The notes: generated from the sequence alone by a model not told the origin. 7,533 nucleotides of DNA from Candidatus Gastranaerophilales bacterium (GCA_947632315.1 CANROV010000094.1:1-7533), one strand, 5' to 3'. Positions 1 to 6,075 are shown, counted from the first letter of the stretch. Translations and numbers: made by a program.

Positions 1-1
1 C

Positions 2-112
2 CAATGTGCCGAACTGGAAGAAAAAGGGGAAGAAGCTCTAAAAGATGAAATTGATTACATTAAAGAAAAATTATCAGATGTAAAAGAACTTCTGATTCTG
101 CAAAATTGTTAG
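2..112 (+). CDS. C-terminal end of an unknown coiled-coil protein (partial)
   Basis: An open frame runs in from the left edge and ends at TAG 110-112, giving 36 visible residues. The stretch is rich in Glu and Lys with regularly spaced Leu/Ile (for example LSDVKELLILQNC at the end), which suggests an amphipathic helix or coiled coil. A GC-rich hairpin follows the stop directly, as expected at the end of a real gene. The 5' part is outside the window, so family and function cannot be judged. It is on the same strand as the following metabolism genes and could belong to the same early-type operon. Confidence 0.6.
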   Translation, partial: QCAELEEKGEEALKDEIDYIKEKLSDVKELLILQNC

Positions 113-135
113 ACAGAGGGGGTTTCCCCCTCGTC
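112..135 (+). terminator. GC-rich stem-loop after the first gene (terminator or processing hairpin)
   Basis: GAGGGGG (116-122), loop TTT, and CCCCCTC (126-132) form a perfect 7-bp stem. GAC (112-114) and GTC (133-135) extend it by three pairs across a bulged A at 115. In DNA this poor in GC such a stem stands out. It begins at the stop codon of the upstream gene. No U-run follows (the next bases are TTGAAATAT), so it is not a textbook Rho-independent terminator. It may act as a partial terminator or an mRNA 3'-end stabiliser between the upstream gene and the PAPS-reductase-family gene. Confidence 0.5.
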
Positions 136-156
136 TTGAAATATAAAGGATAAAAA

Positions 157-858
157 ATGCAAAAAATAATAGTATCGGTATCTTTCGGAAAAGACAGTTT
201 GGCTATGCTTTTAAAAATTATTGAAACAAAAATGTTTCAAATTGATGAAGCTGTGTTCTATAACACAGGTATGGAGTTTAAAGCTATTTACGAAATAAGG
301 GATAGAGTAAAAATTATTCTTGCCGAAAATAACATAAAATATACCGAATTAAAGCCAAATAAATCATTTCTATATACAATGCTAAAAAAACCTGTAAATC
401 ATAGAAACGGAACAAAAAGTAATGGTTATCAATGGTGTGGTGGGCGGTGTAGGTGGGGGACTACCGAAAAATTAAAAGTTCTTGATAAATATTGTAAAGA
501 TGATATTCAACTTGTCGGAATTGCTTGTGATGAGCCGAAAAGACTATCAAGAATCAATAAAATAAAAAATAAAATCGCACCATTAGTATCGTTAAAAATG
601 ACAGAAAAAGACTGTTTAGAATATTGCTATAATAAAGGTTTTTATTGGGAAGAAAACGGAATAAGGCTATATGATATATTAGACAGGGTCTCTTGTTGGT
701 GTTGTGCAAATAAAAATTTGAAAGAACTATCAAATTATAGAAAATATCTGCCAGAATATTGGGATAATTTAAAATTTTTACAAACCAAAATAAGCAGACC
801 ATTTAAGAAAAAATATACAATTTTTGATTTAGAAGAAAAGTTTAAGGAGCAAGTATGA
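157..858 (+). CDS. PAPS-reductase-family PP-loop protein (phage type)
   Basis: A 233-residue cytosolic protein of the phosphoadenosine phosphosulfate reductase / adenine-nucleotide alpha-hydrolase (PP-loop) superfamily. The PP-loop is at residues 9-14 (SFGKDS, with Phe where SGGKDS has Gly), after the first strand IIVSV. Other conserved-looking blocks are YNTGMEF (35-41), WCGGRCRWGT (93-102), GIACDEPKRL (121-130), a TEKDCLEYCYNKGF segment (about 149-162) and a Cys cluster SCWCC (179-183). This is the pattern of the PAPS-reductase-like proteins common in phage accessory regions, not assimilatory CysH. Substrate and reaction are unknown; related PP-loop enzymes activate or transfer sulfur to nucleic acids (DndC, tRNA thiolases), so a nucleic-acid role is possible but inferred. 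Start: ATG 157, with AAAGGA 6 bases upstream. Its stop overlaps the methyltransferase start (ATGA), so the two are probably translationally coupled. Confidence 0.87.
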   Translation: MQKIIVSVSFGKDSLAMLLKIIETKMFQIDEAVFYNTGMEFKAIYEIRDRVKIILAENNIKYTELKPNKSFLYTMLKKPVNHRNGTKSNGYQWCGGRCRWGTTEKLKVLDKYCKDDIQLVGIACDEPKRLSRINKIKNKIAPLVSLKMTEKDCLEYCYNKGFYWEENGIRLYDILDRVSCWCCANKNLKELSNYRKYLPEYWDNLKFLQTKISRPFKKKYTIFDLEEKFKEQV

Positions 859-1334
859 CTAAAACAATTCTTGACGCTTGCTGCGGAAGTCGAATGTTTT
901 ATTTCGATAAAAATAATCCAAATGTTCTGTATATGGATAATCGTAAACTTGAGGACAGCTTATGCGACGGGCGGAAATTAATTATCGACCCCGACATAAT
1001 TGCAGATTTTAGGAATATGCCTTTTGAAGATAATACTTTCAATTTAGTAATTTTTGACCCACCACACTTATTAAAAGTTGGGCAGAATAGTTGGCTTTGT
1101 AAAAAATACGGAAAATTAGAAAAATCTTGGACTAAGGATATTAAAAAAGGTTTTGATGAATGTATGAGAGTTTTAAAACCTTGCGGAACATTGATTTTTA
1201 AGTGGGCAACACGAGATATAACTTTAAAACAGATACTTGAATGTATCGAAATTAAACCAATAATTTTTCATAAAAACAATAACACTTATTTCTTAATATT
1301 TTATAAGGAAGAAGAAAGCGAGGACAGAAAGTGA
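855..1334 (+). CDS. Class I SAM-dependent methyltransferase (phage type)
   Basis: A 159-residue Rossmann-fold methyltransferase. SAM-binding motif I is ILDACCGSRMF (5-15), the likely ribose-binding acidic residue is D28 (YMDNR), and the catalytic motif IV is FDPPHL (67-72). DPP plus an aromatic residue or His is the signature of amino-methyltransferases (N6-adenine or N4-cytosine), which suggests a DNA or nucleotide base substrate. The later block GFDECMRVLKPCGTLIFKW (99-117) is the usual beta5 region of this small phage family. There is no separate target-recognition domain, so sequence specificity cannot be predicted. Translation starts at ATG 855 inside the stop of the PP-loop gene, with AAGGAG at 844-849. 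The stop overlaps the GTG start of the MazG-like gene. An orphan methyltransferase protecting phage DNA from host restriction is one reasonable role; modification by the adjacent PP-loop enzyme plus this one is another, and both are inference. Confidence 0.85.
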   Translation: MTKTILDACCGSRMFYFDKNNPNVLYMDNRKLEDSLCDGRKLIIDPDIIADFRNMPFEDNTFNLVIFDPPHLLKVGQNSWLCKKYGKLEKSWTKDIKKGFDECMRVLKPCGTLIFKWATRDITLKQILECIEIKPIIFHKNNNTYFLIFYKEEESEDRK

Positions 1335-1669
1335 ATTTACAAGCATACAGAGAACAACGAAAAAGAACTGAAACTTGGACAGACACACTTGACACTAAAA
1401 TATATATGTTATGTTTCGGTTTAATGGGAGAAACAGGCGAAGTCGTGGACTACTTAAAAAAAGTCGCTTTTCATAACCACCCGTTTGATAAACAAATTCT
1501 TATTAAAGAAATCGGAGATTTAATGTGGTATCTGATAGGCTTAACCGATTCTTTCAATATTGATTTAGAGGATGTATTTGAAAAGAACATTCAAAAATTA
1601 CAACAAAGATATCCAAACGGCTTTACAACGCAAGACAGTATAATTAGAAAGGATAAACAAAATGGATGA
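1331..1669 (+). CDS. MazG-like nucleotide pyrophosphohydrolase
   Basis: A 112-residue all-alpha protein of the MazG / all-alpha NTP-pyrophosphatase superfamily, which hydrolyses (d)NTPs or related nucleotides to monophosphate and pyrophosphate using Mg2+. The metal-binding Glu/Asp pairs are visible: E34 and E37 in GLMGETGEVVD (30-40), and E60 and D63 in KEIGDLMWYL (59-68). The C-terminal YPNGF (94-98) followed by a charged tail is typical of the single-domain phage and bacterial version. Start is GTG 1331, with GAGG a few bases upstream; the GTGA overlap with the methyltransferase stop supports this start. Its 3' end overlaps the next gene by 8 bases. In phages, MazG-like enzymes may clear non-canonical or host signalling nucleotides or rebalance dNTP pools; the exact substrate here is unknown. 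Confidence 0.88.
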   Translation: MNLQAYREQRKRTETWTDTLDTKIYMLCFGLMGETGEVVDYLKKVAFHNHPFDKQILIKEIGDLMWYLIGLTDSFNIDLEDVFEKNIQKLQQRYPNGFTTQDSIIRKDKQNG

Positions 1670-1853
1670 TTTAGATTTAAAAACAATAATATTGAGTACA
1701 ATTTATATTACACTCTGTACAATTTTTGCTCAATTTTGTGTTGTAAAATCAGCAGTAACACCGTATCAATTTTTTCTATGTTGTCTTTCTTATGCCTTTT
1801 TTACTCCTCTAACTACACTTATTATAGGCTTAATAAAGGGAATTATAAAATGA
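1662..1853 (+). CDS. Small membrane protein with two predicted helices
   Basis: A 63-residue hydrophobic protein of no recognised family. After an acidic N-terminus (MDDLDLK) there are two likely membrane segments, about residues 8-27 and 36-60, separated by a short loop with Lys and Pro. The start ATG 1662 has AAGGAT upstream and overlaps the MazG-like gene by 8 bases. Its TGA shares bases with the next ATG (ATGA). Two-helix size would fit a holin, but it sits among nucleotide-metabolism genes and not beside the lysis enzyme, so that label is not justified. A superinfection-exclusion or other membrane accessory role is equally possible. Confidence 0.65.
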   Translation: MDDLDLKTIILSTIYITLCTIFAQFCVVKSAVTPYQFFLCCLSYAFFTPLTTLIIGLIKGIIK

Positions 1854-2104
1854 CAGAAGAAGCAAACAACATTATTTTCGAGAATCGGGATATAAAAATA
1901 ATAAGAAATAATGCCACAAGAAAGGGGTACGAAGTTTTTTTTAAAACAACTGAAAACAAACCCCTAAAAATAGAAAATGGATTAATGGCAGATTTAGTTA
2001 TATCGGCATTATTAAATCAAATTCTTGAATTAAGGGAAGAACTTTTTACCGAAAAAGAAATAAACAAAGATTGCGAAATTGAATATCGCAGACTAACAAC
2101 ATAA
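1850..2104 (+). CDS. Small hypothetical protein (84 residues)
   Basis: Not a family I recognise. The frame is open further upstream, to a TTG at 1736 inside the membrane-protein gene, but the start chosen is ATG 1850: it has AAAGGG 9 bases upstream and forms an ATGA overlap with the preceding stop, the same junction style as the earlier genes. The product begins MTEEANNIIFENRDIKII. It looks like a small beta-rich N-terminal half (alternating residues in IFENRDIKIIRNN and YEVFFKT) followed by helices (about 45-75, hydrophobic LMADLVISALLNQILEL then charged). It has no signal peptide, Cys cluster or catalytic motif. It is probably a cytosolic accessory protein of the same operon. Confidence 0.65.
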   Translation: MTEEANNIIFENRDIKIIRNNATRKGYEVFFKTTENKPLKIENGLMADLVISALLNQILELREELFTEKEINKDCEIEYRRLTT

Positions 2105-2131
2105 TCAAAGAAACAAAGCAGGGACAAATAA

Positions 2132-2389
2132 ATGGCTGATTTAATCAATTTTGAAATAATCGAAAAATTAAAAAAAGAATGCGAAAGAGAAACTGCATTA
2201 AGAAAATCGGTATATCCTAAATTAATTGCCACAGGCAAAAAGACAAAAGAGGAAGCAGAAGAACAAATAAAACTTATGGCTCTTGCTGCAGCTTGTTTTG
2301 ATAAAATTCTTAAAGGTAAAGCTCCGGGAGTCCAACAGAAATTATTTGACACGAGTTCATATCAAAGAAATTCAATGTATTATCAATAG
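2132..2389 (+). CDS. Small conserved-type phage protein, helical, function unknown
   Basis: An 85-residue, mostly helical, charged protein. Its central block, with ECERETALRKSVYPKLI followed by GKKTKEEAEEQIKLM, resembles small phage proteins of unknown function that share an E-x-A-L-R-x-x-V-Y-P-K pattern and then a second Glu-rich helix. That resemblance is from memory and was not searched. The C-terminus (FDTSSYQRNSMYYQ) is polar and probably disordered. Start ATG 2132 has AGGGA about 8 bases upstream. It lies 27 bases after the previous stop, the first real gap in this gene string. No enzymatic motif is visible. Confidence 0.7.
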   Translation: MADLINFEIIEKLKKECERETALRKSVYPKLIATGKKTKEEAEEQIKLMALAAACFDKILKGKAPGVQQKLFDTSSYQRNSMYYQ

Positions 2390-2415
2390 AAAAGAGGTGG
2401 AACAGGAAAAATAAT

Positions 2416-2568
2416 ATTATAAATATTGCCAAAATAAGCAAAACAAACCAAGAACTTATAGCAAGAAATATTTTGCCAATGGTTGAAGATTATTTCAAAG
2501 ACCCCAACGTGCAAAGAAATTATAAGATATGGTTAAAAAATAGGAACGAAAATAAACTTTTGGGGTAA
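2416..2568 (+). CDS. Short protein frame before the integrase, with no standard start codon
   Basis: The frame is open from 2350 to TAA 2566-2568 and reads sensibly over about 50 codons: NIAKISKTNQELIARN, then ILPMVEDYFKDPNVQRNY and a basic tail KIWLKNRNENKLLG. This looks like the small helical proteins often found just upstream of serine recombinases (recalled, not searched). There is no ATG, GTG or TTG at its apparent beginning. AGAGGTGG (2393-2400) and AGGA (2404-2407) lie where a ribosome-binding site should be, and the first reasonable initiators are ATT 2416 or ATA 2419. The nearest GTG (2397) is out of frame by one base within an A5 run (2407-2411). In-frame TTG 2473 and ATG 2479 would leave only about 30 residues and have no ribosome-binding site. 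It is either started unusually or broken by a 1-base indel; the start given is approximate. Confidence 0.45.
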   Translation: MINIAKISKTNQELIARNILPMVEDYFKDPNVQRNYKIWLKNRNENKLLG

Positions 2569-2577
2569 AATAAAATT

Positions 2578-4194
2578 ATGAGTCAAGGAAATAGAGCTGT
2601 AACTTATAACAGATTCTCTCCGGGTCGAAAACAAAGAGAAGAAAGTATAACAGGTCAGCTAAGGGAAAATCATCGGTTAGCAAAAGAAAAGGGTTTAATT
2701 GTCATCCACGATTATATCGACCGCCATTTGACAGGAAAAACAGACAATAGACCTGATTTTTTGCGTATGCTTAAAGATGCTGAAAAAGGCTTATTTGATT
2801 ATGTAATATGCTATCAAACAAGCCGTTTTGCGAGAAATACTTATGATGCAACAATTTATAAAAGAAAACTTAAAAAACTTGGTGTAAAAGTAATTTACTC
2901 AAAAATGAGCATACCTGACGGCCCGGAGGGAATAATCTTAGAAAAGATGTTAGAAGCCCTTGATGAGTATTATTCAGAAGAATTAAGACAAAAAGTAATG
3001 AGGGGTTTATATGATAATGCTTTACAGGGTAAAGCTATTGGGGGATGCGTTCCTTTTGGTTTTAAACTTGATAAAAATAAAAAATATGTCTTAGATGAAG
3101 ATAAAGCTCCTATTTTGCGTGAAATATTTGCCCGGTATGCTTCGGGCGAAAAAGCAACTTCAATTAGTGAAGATTTAAACAAAAGAGGATATAGAACAAC
3201 AAAGGGCAAAGAATTTAACAAAAATTCATTTCATACAATGTTTAATAATTGCAAATATTTAGGCATATACAATTATATAAGCAAAGACCCTGATATGAAA
3301 AATGTTTATAGCGAAGATAAAATTCCTGCCATAATAAGTAAAGATTTGTTTGAAAAAGTGAAAACGAGGGTGGAAATGAATCAGCACAGAAAATCTAAAA
3401 AAAGGCTTGATGATATATGTTTTTTATTGTCAGGCAAAGCCTATGACGGAAGTTGTGGCGGTACATTAATTGGTGATAGCGGAACGAGTAAAAACGGAAA
3501 TACATATTATTACTATACTTGCACTAATAAAAAAAGGCGAAAAGGTTGTAAAACAAAATCGGTAAAAAAAGATTGGTTTGAAAATCTTGTTGTGGATGCG
3601 ACAAGAGAAATAGTTTTAAAGGATGATTTAATTGAATTTATAGGTCAATGTATAGAAAATCTGCAAGAAAAAAACATTGATAATGTTATGTTGAAAGCCG
3701 CTCAAAAAGAACTACAACAGACACAAAACAGTATAAAAAATATGCTCAAAGCTATTGAGCAAGGAATAGTAACAGATTCTACAAAAGACAGATTAGTTGA
3801 ATTGGAATCAAGACAAGCACAGTTAGAAGACGAGGTTAAATTTGAAGAGTGCAAAATTAACGCACCAAAAGTAAAAAAAGAGCAAGTTATATATTGGCTT
3901 GAACAATTCAGAAACGGAAATATCGAAGATGAAAAATATAAAAAACAAATTATTGATACATTTGTTAATACGGTTATATTAAATGAGGAAACCGTAACAA
4001 TCGCTTATAACTATACAAATGACAATATTGTAGAGATACCTTTTAGCAAATTAAAAGACTCACCCGATAGTGTTCGGATGAGCCTTTTAAATTGGAGTTT
4101 AGCAAACATCAATCGAACACTTAAAAAAGGCTCTGTGATTGACTTTGATATTCAACACCATTTAATACTTTTCTCTTTTAAGAGAGCCGCTTAA
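2578..4194 (+). CDS. int: Large serine recombinase / phage integrase
   Basis: A 538-residue large serine integrase that would catalyse integration (and, with a directionality factor, excision) between phage attP and host attB. The N-terminal resolvase domain (about 1-145) contains the nucleophile S14 in YNRFSPGR, the ESITGQ helix (22-27) and the catalytic Arg motif YQTSRFARN (79-87; R83, R86). The recombinase domain (about 150-270) includes GGCVPFGFKLD. The zinc ribbon (about 284-328) is SGKAYDGSCGG and YTCTNKKRRKGC. Here the first Cys of the usual CxxC pair is D290, leaving C293, C315 and C324. A coiled coil follows (about 365-425, LQQTQNSIKNMLKAIEQG), then a divergent C-terminal tail. Start ATG 2578 has GGGG at 2562-2565, a weak and rather distant ribosome-binding site. 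The gene lies tail to tail with the M15 peptidase. A 48-bp imperfect palindrome lies at codons about 490-506. Confidence 0.95.
   Translation: MSQGNRAVTYNRFSPGRKQREESITGQLRENHRLAKEKGLIVIHDYIDRHLTGKTDNRPDFLRMLKDAEKGLFDYVICYQTSRFARNTYDATIYKRKLKKLGVKVIYSKMSIPDGPEGIILEKMLEALDEYYSEELRQKVMRGLYDNALQGKAIGGCVPFGFKLDKNKKYVLDEDKAPILREIFARYASGEKATSISEDLNKRGYRTTKGKEFNKNSFHTMFNNCKYLGIYNYISKDPDMKNVYSEDKIPAIISKDLFEKVKTRVEMNQHRKSKKRLDDICFLLSGKAYDGSCGGTLIGDSGTSKNGNTYYYYTCTNKKRRKGCKTKSVKKDWFENLVVDATREIVLKDDLIEFIGQCIENLQEKNIDNVMLKAAQKELQQTQNSIKNMLKAIEQGIVTDSTKDRLVELESRQAQLEDEVKFEECKINAPKVKKEQVIYWLEQFRNGNIEDEKYKKQIIDTFVNTVILNEETVTIAYNYTNDNIVEIPFSKLKDSPDSVRMSLLNWSLANINRTLKKGSVIDFDIQHHLILFSFKRAA
4047..4094. other. 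48-bp imperfect palindrome inside the integrase 3' end (candidate attachment or recombinase-binding site)
   Basis: Reading 4047-4070 against the reverse complement of 4071-4094 gives 18 matches in 24 positions, with unbroken blocks CAA, TTAAAAG, CTCA and CCGA on the left mirrored as TCGG, TGAG, CTTTTAA and TTG on the right. The mismatches fall at single spaced positions and in the centre (TAG/TGT). Length and imperfect dyad symmetry about a short core resemble attP sites of serine integrases, which are about 50 bp. Its place within the integrase coding sequence, 100 bases before the stop, is unusual but close to where attP often lies. It could instead be an RNA hairpin or a chance symmetry. 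Confidence 0.4.
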
Positions 4195-4216
4195 TTTTTA
4201 TATTAACATTTTCCTT
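4195..4216. other. Short convergent junction between integrase and peptidase genes
   Basis: Only 22 bases separate the two stop codons of oppositely directed genes. The junction is almost pure A/T. The only nearby inverted repeat is TCTCTT/AAGAGA at 4172-4185, inside the integrase end, followed after six bases by TTAATTTTTA. This could weakly terminate the + transcript, but the stem is only 6 A/T-rich pairs with a 2-base gap. No strong terminator is seen for either strand. Confidence 0.3.
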
Positions 4217-4612
4217 TTAATATTTCAAAATTTGTTTTCGATTTTTTCCTTTTACAAAAGATATATGTATCCACCTGCCATACTCGTTTATCAACTGGTC
4301 ATATTCAACCCCTGCATTTTTAATTGTATTAATTGCAGCTTCCACCGACATACCTCTTATTGTAAAATCTACGGCTTGACCTTTTGTATGTTGGGAATTT
4401 GAAACACCGCCTACAAGTTTATTTACTTGTGAATTTCTATAACCGCTTGAAATATCGAACGGTTTACCTATTTTATCTCTCAAAGGCTGCAGACAATAAA
4501 AAATTAAATCAAGCATACAATCCATACTATTAATATCAGGCATATTATTTATATTATGCTTGACGGCCGTATCTGAGTGTGTAAGTTCTGACATTTTAAA
4601 ATTTAATTGCAT
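4217..4612 (-). CDS. Small M15-family peptidoglycan peptidase (endolysin-like)
   Basis: A 131-residue single-domain zinc peptidase of the M15 (D,D-carboxypeptidase / L-Ala-D-Glu endopeptidase-like) family, expected to cut peptide stems or cross-links of the cell wall. Visible signatures: SGYRNSQVN (56-64), then SQHTKGQAVDF (73-83) with zinc ligands H75 and D82, and WIHISF (114-119) with the third ligand H116. E110 in INEYGRW is placed as the likely catalytic acid/base. The N-terminus (FKMSELTHSDTAVKHNI) is the usual lead-in helix of this phage group. It has no signal peptide and no wall-binding domain, so export would need a holin or the protein is carried in the virion. Start ATG 4612 has a strong AAAGGAG at 4619-4625. 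It is the last gene of the - strand series RT, terminase, peptidase. Confidence 0.87.
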   Translation of the reverse strand: MQLNFKMSELTHSDTAVKHNINNMPDINSMDCMLDLIFYCLQPLRDKIGKPFDISSGYRNSQVNKLVGGVSNSQHTKGQAVDFTIRGMSVEAAINTIKNAGVEYDQLINEYGRWIHISFVKGKNRKQILKY

Positions 4613-4678
4613 ATTTTACTCCTTTTCTATAAAAATGACCTCACAGAATCGTTTTTAAGCAGCCTTAAATAAAAAATA

Positions 4679-4692
4679 GGTATAAATATACC
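4679..4692 (-). terminator. Candidate A/T-rich terminator hairpin upstream of the peptidase gene
   Basis: On the - strand GGTATA-TT-TATACC (usable as GGTAT, loop ATTT, ATACC) is followed at once by TATTTTTTATTT, the shape of a short Rho-independent terminator, though the stem is weak. On the + strand the same palindrome is followed by CCCTGTTTTTT, so it could also work in that direction. Its place, between terminase and peptidase, would reduce read-through and let the peptidase be controlled separately. No clear promoter is seen after it. Confidence 0.4.
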
Positions 4693-4731
4693 CCCTGTTT
4701 TTTCCTGATTGAAAGAAAAATATAAAATCGG

Positions 4732-4769
4732 GGTAGGGCATTTTAGCATTGTTAAGAGGCTTCCCTACC
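4732..4769. repeat. Stem-loop just after the terminase stop (GGTAGGG/CCCTACC)
   Basis: GGTAGGG (4732-4738) and CCCTACC (4763-4769) form a perfect 7-bp stem with a 24-base loop, starting 5 bases after the terminase stop codon. On the + strand it is followed by ACTTTTTATTT, a fair terminator tail; on the - strand by CCCGATTTTATATTTTTC, a poorer one. It may mark the 3' end of the terminase mRNA. The large loop also allows a structured RNA or protein-binding site. The rest of the 4613-4774 gap holds no open frame of note. Confidence 0.4.
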
Positions 4770-4774
4770 ACTTT

Positions 4775-6031
4775 TTATTTAATTCGCCAGTAATATTCGG
4801 TTAAATAACTTATTGCATCAAATATATGTAATAAGAATTTTTTATCTCTATCGGTTTTAATTTGATGTATTGAGGGGGCATCAATTAAAGTCGTACCCTC
4901 TTTATATTTCAAGTTATATATATTTTTAAGAATATATTTGCATTTTTTATCTACAAATAATCTTCTTGTACCGTTAGCACTTAGCACTCTTGCGTTGAAT
5001 GCAGCAATTCTGTTTAAAATAGGTGGGTTATAATTCCTTAAATCAAATCTGAAATTTGTATATCCGTTATCCCTTAAAACCTTTCGCATTGTTGCATAGT
5101 TTGTAAATTGACTTTGCGTGCTTCGATTATCTCCCGAAGCATCTCCGTTTATAATAATTTCGGCATCTTTTTTAGGGTATCTTCTGATAAATTCTTTAAT
5201 GCACATTTCCGTTGTTGCATTCTCAACAACTATCTCATCAATAAAATATACATTTTCTTCGTCTTTATGAGCAATACCCCACATCATTGGGTCAACATTG
5301 AAATCACAAGTTAAATGAAGCGGTAAATCTTCGCAATACTTTAATTGTTTTACATTTTCGTCAGTAAAGTTTTTTACAACTAAACCGCTATTATAGTCTC
5401 CAAATTCTCCCAAAACATTAATTCTATAATATTCGGGGTCATACGAAGCCTGCATTTCTTTTACATAATGTTCGGGCAAATATATATTATTTGTTGTTGG
5501 GGCAATAATAAGCCGCCAATTTTCTTGTTTTTTCTCTACAAATCTTTCATATATCCACCCTTTGCTTGCTTCGGGGTTTGTATGTCCAAATAATCTGTAT
5601 CGAAATTCAGGCCAATTTTCGCCACGATATGTATTTCTCAAACGACCTAATAGACCTTTTATTGTACTATCGCCAACTTGTGATGCTTCTTCAATTTCTA
5701 CCCAATGCAAATCTAAGGACTTAAATTTTTCAGGATCATCAAGTTGTGAAAATAAGATTTCAGAGCCGTTTTTGAATGTAATTATTTTATCAACCTTATT
5801 ATATTTATAATGAACATTTTTCTGATAGCCAAGAGCTTCTAAATGTTCAAAATATTTTACAAGTGTTGTTTTTCTGACTAATTCATACTCTTTTGCTCCG
5901 ACAAGTCCACGACATCCGGGGTATTTTCTTGCCATTAAAATACCGAGCAAAGAGCCTGCCCAAGTTTTACCCGAACCGTAACCGCCCTGATATATAACCA
6001 CATCTAAATTATTATTATGCGGAATACTCAA
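4775..6031 (-). CDS. terL: Phage terminase large subunit (TerL)
   Basis: The packaging motor that pumps phage DNA into the prohead and cuts it. Counting from TTG 6031 (418 residues): Walker A is GGYGSGKT (16-23), Walker B is LHWVEIEEAS (108-117) with catalytic E115, and the coupling motif is FGHTNPE (148-154). The C-terminal RNase H-like nuclease has D243 (TCDFNVDP), D297 (INGDASGD) and D405 (HIFDAISY). The listed start is doubtful: TTG 6031 has no ribosome-binding site, and the frame stays open to 6130. The codons just before it read VFRKYSLLDKQSEF, which look like the normal TerL N-terminus with the adenine-binding Q-motif. No ATG, GTG or TTG exists there; ATA 6079 would be the natural position, or ATG 6089 with one T fewer in the T-run 6083-6086. 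The open frame overlaps the end of the RT gene. No small subunit is visible in the window. Confidence 0.93.
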   Translation of the reverse strand: MSIPHNNNLDVVIYQGGYGSGKTWAGSLLGILMARKYPGCRGLVGAKEYELVRKTTLVKYFEHLEALGYQKNVHYKYNKVDKIITFKNGSEILFSQLDDPEKFKSLDLHWVEIEEASQVGDSTIKGLLGRLRNTYRGENWPEFRYRLFGHTNPEASKGWIYERFVEKKQENWRLIIAPTTNNIYLPEHYVKEMQASYDPEYYRINVLGEFGDYNSGLVVKNFTDENVKQLKYCEDLPLHLTCDFNVDPMMWGIAHKDEENVYFIDEIVVENATTEMCIKEFIRRYPKKDAEIIINGDASGDNRSTQSQFTNYATMRKVLRDNGYTNFRFDLRNYNPPILNRIAAFNARVLSANGTRRLFVDKKCKYILKNIYNLKYKEGTTLIDAPSIHQIKTDRDKKFLLHIFDAISYLTEYYWRIK

Positions 6032-6075
6032 AAATTCTGACTGTTTATCTAATAAACTATATTTCCTGAAAACCT

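Noticed and set aside
554..802. 82-codon open frame on the - strand
   Set aside because: Entirely antisense to the PAPS-reductase-family gene, with no ribosome-binding site and low-complexity hydrophobic content.
1736..1849. Longer N-terminus for the 84-residue hypothetical protein from TTG 1736
   Set aside because: It would lie inside the membrane-protein gene with no ribosome-binding site; ATG 1850 has AAAGGG and an ATGA overlap.
1662..1853. Holin assignment for the two-helix membrane protein
   Set aside because: It lies in the metabolism block on the opposite strand and about 2.4 kb from the peptidase; size and two helices alone are not enough.
2017..2352. 111-codon open frame on the - strand
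   Set aside because: It lies antisense to two better-supported + genes with good ribosome-binding sites; its product is Ser/Phe/Leu-rich in the way expected of an antisense shadow in AT-rich DNA.
2970..3221. 83-codon open frame on the - strand within the integrase
   Set aside because: Antisense to the recombinase domain of an intact serine integrase.
4613..4774. Template repeat of the DGR in the terminase-peptidase gap
   Set aside because: The gap is dominated by two palindromes and does not read like the coding end of a variable protein; no similar stretch exists elsewhere in the window.
5108..5810. Two open frames on the + strand (5108-5314 and 5562-5810)
   Set aside because: Both are antisense to conserved motifs of the terminase and have no initiation signals.
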